Assembly: GCA_903931355.1 (NCBI GenBank)
Contig: CAIZCB010000104.1
Coordinates: forward strand, 1-6,984
Source: an uncultured Pseudomonadota bacterium
GTDB lineage: Bacteria; Pseudomonadota; Gammaproteobacteria; Methylococcales; Methylomonadaceae
Direction of reading: 5' to 3'
DNA: 6,984 nt
Both the position numbers and the translations under genes were made by a program. The first letter of the stretch is position 1. Each line of letters opens with the position of its first letter. The notes under the pieces are model-generated. The model saw only the letters and a list, made by a program, of their open reading frames with translations, searched no databases and was not told where the DNA came from. This document shows, piece by piece, positions 4,192-6,984 of this stretch.

Positions 4192-6423
4192 TTGATTAAA
4201 TCAAAAAACAAACTTGCCACTGCGGTTTTGGCTTTGCCAACGCTGCTAATCACAACCCAAGACTCAATAGCTGCTGATAAAACCCAAGAGGAGCCAACGG
4301 TTTTAGAGAAAGTGGTTGTCACTGATAAACGTCCGGTGACTAATACTTTAACCACTACCGAAATTACGTCGGCAGAAGTTAGTGCTAAACAAGCGCAAGT
4401 CTCTGATACCGCGAAATTACTTGAAGATACCGCTGGCATTAGTTTACAAGGCGGTGGTGGGGTTTCTTCGTTACCTATCATTCATGGCTTGAACGACGAT
4501 AGGGTTAAGATTGATGTTAATGGTATGACGATTACGTCGGCGTGTGCTAATCACATGAATCCGCCTTTGTCGTATATCGACCGGACTAATGTTGGCACCA
4601 TTACGATTATGCAGGGTGTTACACCTGTCAGTATGGGCGGTGACAGTATTGGTGGCACGATTGCAGTGAAATCAGCTGATCCGAAATTTGCCGCAGCCGG
4701 CCAAGATATTTTGATTAACGGTAAAGCATCGGCTTTTTATCGTAGTAATGGCGATGCGTTTGGTGGCAGTATTGCTGCGGGTGTCGCTAATCAAAATGTT
4801 CGCTTGGATTACACCGGATCACATAGCGAAAGCATGAACTATAACGATGGTAATGGTCAGATCGTAAAATCAACGGCTTACGAAAATCAAAATCATGCAG
4901 CGTCAATTGCGTTTAAATTTGATAACCATCTGCTTGAATTTAAAGGTGGTCAGCAACACATTCCATTCCAAGGATTTCCTAACCAGCGGATGGATTTAAC
5001 CAATAACGACAGTATCTTTGGAAATGTTCTATACAAAGGTGATTTCGATTGGGGGCGTCTGGAAAGTAGTCTCTATTTGGAGAACACTAGTCATAGTATG
5101 GATATTGAGGGCGATAAGTTTTATTCCAATAAGCCAAATCGTGCATTGACTGGAAAGATGCCAATGGAAACACGGGGACGAAATCTTGGGTATAAAGTTC
5201 AAGCCGAATTGCCCATAAATCAAAATGATACTGTGCGGATTGGTAATGAGTTTCATAGCAATAGAATCAATGATTTTTGGCCGCCAGTTCCTGGTACTAA
5301 CGGGATGATGGGGCCCTTTACTTTTATAAACCTAAATAATGCAAGCAGAGATAGAGTCGGTACTTTTGCTGAATGGGAAAGAAACTGGAGTTCTGAATGG
5401 AAATCTATGCTCGGTCTTAGGTATGACCATACTAGTGCAGATACTGGAAATGTAGCAACTTACGCAGCGTCTATGATGGATATTTCCTCCAATCAAAACT
5501 CTGCCACAAGATTATTCAATGGAAAAGATCATGAAAGAAACTATGATACTTTTGATGTTACTGCCCTGATGCAATTTACCCCCAATAAAGTCAGTCAGTA
5601 TGAGTTTGGTTATGCCCGTAAAAACCGTATGCCAAGTTTGTATGAGTTATATCCTTGGAGTACCTCGGGAATGATGATGACTATGATTGGCACTTATGGT
5701 GACGGTAATGGTTATGTTGGTAATATGAATCTAAAGCCTGAAACTGCCCACAATATTAGTTTTAATGCCGCATTTCATGAAGCGGAAAATAATAGTTGGG
5801 AAATTAAAGCGACGCCTTATTTCAGCTATGTTGAAAACTTTATTGATGCGGATCGTTGTGGGCAATTAGGAACTACCTGCGCCACTAATGCATTGAATAA
5901 TACCTCAAAAGATTTTTATTATCTTCAAACCCAAAATCATGACGCACGTCTTTGGGGGGCTGATTTAAGCGCTAGAGCTGATTTGTTTAAACACGATACT
6001 TATGGACAATTCGGCACTCATACAACCATGAGTTATGTGCGTGGTGAGCGTATGGATGGCGGTAATCTGTATCACATGATGCCATTCAATATGAAATTGA
6101 GCTTAGATCATAAATTGCAAGGTTGGAAAAACGCGATTGAAATGCAGTTTGTTGATGGTAAAAGCGATGTTCAGCAAATTCGTCATGAGTTAACCACACC
6201 TTCTTATGTGTTGTTAAATGCCAAAACAGGCTATCAATGGAAAAACTTGAGCATTGACGTTGGCTTGGACAATGTATTGGATAAACAGTACTACCATCCG
6301 TTAGCGGGCGCATACACTGGCGACTACTATGCTATGAGCTTGGGTGGCGCAGAGAAAAGCAATACCCGTAACATTCCTGGCATGGGCCGTTCCGTATTTG
6401 TCGGTATGTCTTTAACTTACTAA
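4192..6423 (+). CDS. TonB-dependent copper receptor, OprC/NosA type
   Basis: A predicted outer-membrane 22-strand beta-barrel with an N-terminal plug, importing copper with energy from TonB. From the TTG start it is 743 aa. A signal peptide occupies about residues 1-28 (basic start, hydrophobic core, cut near SIAA). A TonB-box-like EKVVVT is at about 39-44, the plug runs from about 60 to 165, and the barrel ends in an aromatic residue (SLTY). The plug has SACANHMNPPLSYID, giving CxxxM at Cys118/Met122; the barrel has SHSM, giving HxM at His301/Met303. These match the CxxxM-HxM copper site known in Pseudomonas OprC, with nearly the same separation (183 against about 180 residues). Met clusters (NGMMGPF, GMMMTMIG, YHMMPF) and a CxxxxxxC pair (556/563) lie in the barrel region. 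It is divergent from the ABC operon, with a sigma-54-type promoter upstream and a terminator downstream. A GTG at 4186 would add two residues. NosA and OprC are close relatives, so I give no symbol. Confidence 0.93.
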   Translation: MIKSKNKLATAVLALPTLLITTQDSIAADKTQEEPTVLEKVVVTDKRPVTNTLTTTEITSAEVSAKQAQVSDTAKLLEDTAGISLQGGGGVSSLPIIHGLNDDRVKIDVNGMTITSACANHMNPPLSYIDRTNVGTITIMQGVTPVSMGGDSIGGTIAVKSADPKFAAAGQDILINGKASAFYRSNGDAFGGSIAAGVANQNVRLDYTGSHSESMNYNDGNGQIVKSTAYENQNHAASIAFKFDNHLLEFKGGQQHIPFQGFPNQRMDLTNNDSIFGNVLYKGDFDWGRLESSLYLENTSHSMDIEGDKFYSNKPNRALTGKMPMETRGRNLGYKVQAELPINQNDTVRIGNEFHSNRINDFWPPVPGTNGMMGPFTFINLNNASRDRVGTFAEWERNWSSEWKSMLGLRYDHTSADTGNVATYAASMMDISSNQNSATRLFNGKDHERNYDTFDVTALMQFTPNKVSQYEFGYARKNRMPSLYELYPWSTSGMMMTMIGTYGDGNGYVGNMNLKPETAHNISFNAAFHEAENNSWEIKATPYFSYVENFIDADRCGQLGTTCATNALNNTSKDFYYLQTQNHDARLWGADLSARADLFKHDTYGQFGTHTTMSYVRGERMDGGNLYHMMPFNMKLSLDHKLQGWKNAIEMQFVDGKSDVQQIRHELTTPSYVLLNAKTGYQWKNLSIDVGLDNVLDKQYYHPLAGAYTGDYYAMSLGGAEKSNTRNIPGMGRSVFVGMSLTY

Positions 6424-6437
6424 TCCACTCAAAAAAC

Positions 6438-6474
6438 AAAACCTCTTGTTGAATTAAATCCACAAGAGGTTTTT
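6438..6474. terminator. Intrinsic terminator after the receptor gene
   Basis: A perfect 12-bp stem (AAAACCTCTTGT, 6438-6449, with ACAAGAGGTTTT, 6462-6473) with a 12-nt loop, running into TTTTT then GC. It begins 14 nt after the receptor stop. The A-rich left flank (AAAAAAC) would give a U-run on the other strand too, so it could work in both directions. It separates the receptor from the next gene. Confidence 0.9.
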
Positions 6475-6507
6475 GCTTGCTTCTATGTAAAGCAATAGCA
6501 AGCATCT

Positions 6508-6536
6508 CAACTGATACGCCTCACCTATCTTATAAT
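6508..6536 (+). promoter_or_regulatory. Possible sigma-70 promoter for the HNH gene
   Basis: A perfect TATAAT lies at 6531-6536, 37 nt before the next start codon. The -35 position (6508-6513, CAACTG) is poor. A promoter is expected here because a strong terminator lies just upstream, but the sequence support is only the -10 box. Confidence 0.35.
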
Positions 6537-6573
6537 CCCAAACTAACCATTAAAATTATGTACAAAAACAGAT

Positions 6574-6984
6574 ATGCCTAGATTAACCAGCAAACTTTTG
6601 ATATTGATTGGCTTACTTTCAATTCAGCCCTGTATTGCCGATTCACCGATTTTTCCCGATCCGCTTAAAACTCCGGGGGATGTGTTGACTACCGATCCTA
6701 ATGTGATTTGTGTGTCTGGATATACCAAGACGGTTCGAGATGTACCACAAGCAGTTAAGCAACAGGCTTATCAAAGCTATGGCATTTATCGTCACCAGCC
6801 AGGTGAGTTTGAGGTTGATCATCTGATCAGTCTTGAGCTAGGAGGCTCAAATTCAATCAAAAACTTATGGCCAGAGTCGTTTGTTACTCATCCACTCAAT
6901 GCGCATGTCAAAGATCAACTGGAAAATAAACTTCATCAGTTAATCTGCTCCAACCAAGTGCCCGTGGCTCAAGCTCAGCAAGAA
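6574..6984 (+). CDS. Exported HNH-motif nuclease-like protein (3' end missing)
   Basis: The frame is open from ATG 6574 to the window edge: 137 codons, with no stop reached. Residues 1-22 look like a Sec signal peptide (PRLTSK, hydrophobic core, cut near CIA-DS). The mature part has PDPLKTPGDV, ICVSGYTKTVRDVP and the core EVDHLISLELGG...NLWPE (about 80-101). This is the pattern of small HNH-family proteins in which Asp82-His83 and Asn97 form part of the metal-binding active site; His111 or Lys113 would lie in the final helix. Cys46 and Cys125 could form a disulfide after export. The family suggests a periplasmic or secreted nuclease, but activity is inferred from the motif. No Shine-Dalgarno sequence is obvious. 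An upstream ATG (6558) stops after seven codons. The terminator before it suggests it is independent of the copper receptor. Confidence 0.8.
   Translation, partial: MPRLTSKLLILIGLLSIQPCIADSPIFPDPLKTPGDVLTTDPNVICVSGYTKTVRDVPQAVKQQAYQSYGIYRHQPGEFEVDHLISLELGGSNSIKNLWPESFVTHPLNAHVKDQLENKLHQLICSNQVPVAQAQQE

Noticed and set aside
4083..4481. Open frame of 132 codons on the minus strand
   Set aside because: It lies antisense to the receptor 5' end and the sigma-54-type element, has no recognisable domain, and looks like a shadow of the coding frame.
6574..6640. Lipoprotein signal in the HNH protein
   Set aside because: The Cys at residue 20 is preceded by IQP, which does not fit a lipobox; an ordinary cleavage site after CIA is more likely.
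1..6984. tRNA, rRNA, CRISPR array or insertion sequence
   Set aside because: No tRNA-like cloverleaf, rRNA segment, regular repeat-spacer array, transposase gene or terminal inverted repeats were seen on either strand.

Overview
The window looks like a piece of a gram-negative chromosome, most likely gammaproteobacterial. The evidence is a TonB-dependent outer-membrane receptor, a secreted HNH-type protein and sigma-54-like promoters. Base composition is moderately AT-rich by eye. A copper-handling aquatic group such as methanotrophs or denitrifiers would fit, but nothing here fixes the genus.

Layout. Positions 141-3603, minus strand, hold a tight three-gene ABC operon: an ATP-binding protein, then two DUF3526/ABC-2-type permeases, joined by ATGA-type stop/start overlaps. 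A doubtful 38-codon ORF (2-118) follows it; its 3' end is a diverged copy of the 3' end of the second permease gene. Positions 3604-4191 are a gene-free divergent control region of about 590 bp. Positions 4192-6423, plus strand, encode a TonB-dependent receptor of the OprC/NosA copper-receptor type. It carries the two halves of the copper site described for OprC, CxxxM and HxM, at nearly the same spacing. A strong 12-bp stem terminator follows (6438-6474). A separate plus-strand gene for an exported HNH-motif protein then runs off the right edge.

How it may work together. The receptor would bring copper, or a copper complex, across the outer membrane. The divergent ABC module has the composition of an ATPase plus two large-loop ABC-2 permeases, reminiscent of but not identical to NosF/NosY. 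It may act on the inner-membrane side of the same metal pathway. No NosD-, NosL- or substrate-binding-protein-like gene is visible, so the ABC substrate is unknown.

The most interesting part is the control region. Each divergent transcription unit has a GG-N10-GC (-24/-12) sigma-54-type element about 60-65 bp before its start codon. Between the two elements lie three related near-palindromes (TGTGT-N6-ACACA type) at distances typical of enhancer sites for sigma-54 activators. This suggests a coordinately controlled, activator-dependent copper-uptake/ABC module. The pairing and its regulation are inferred from sequence and are untested.
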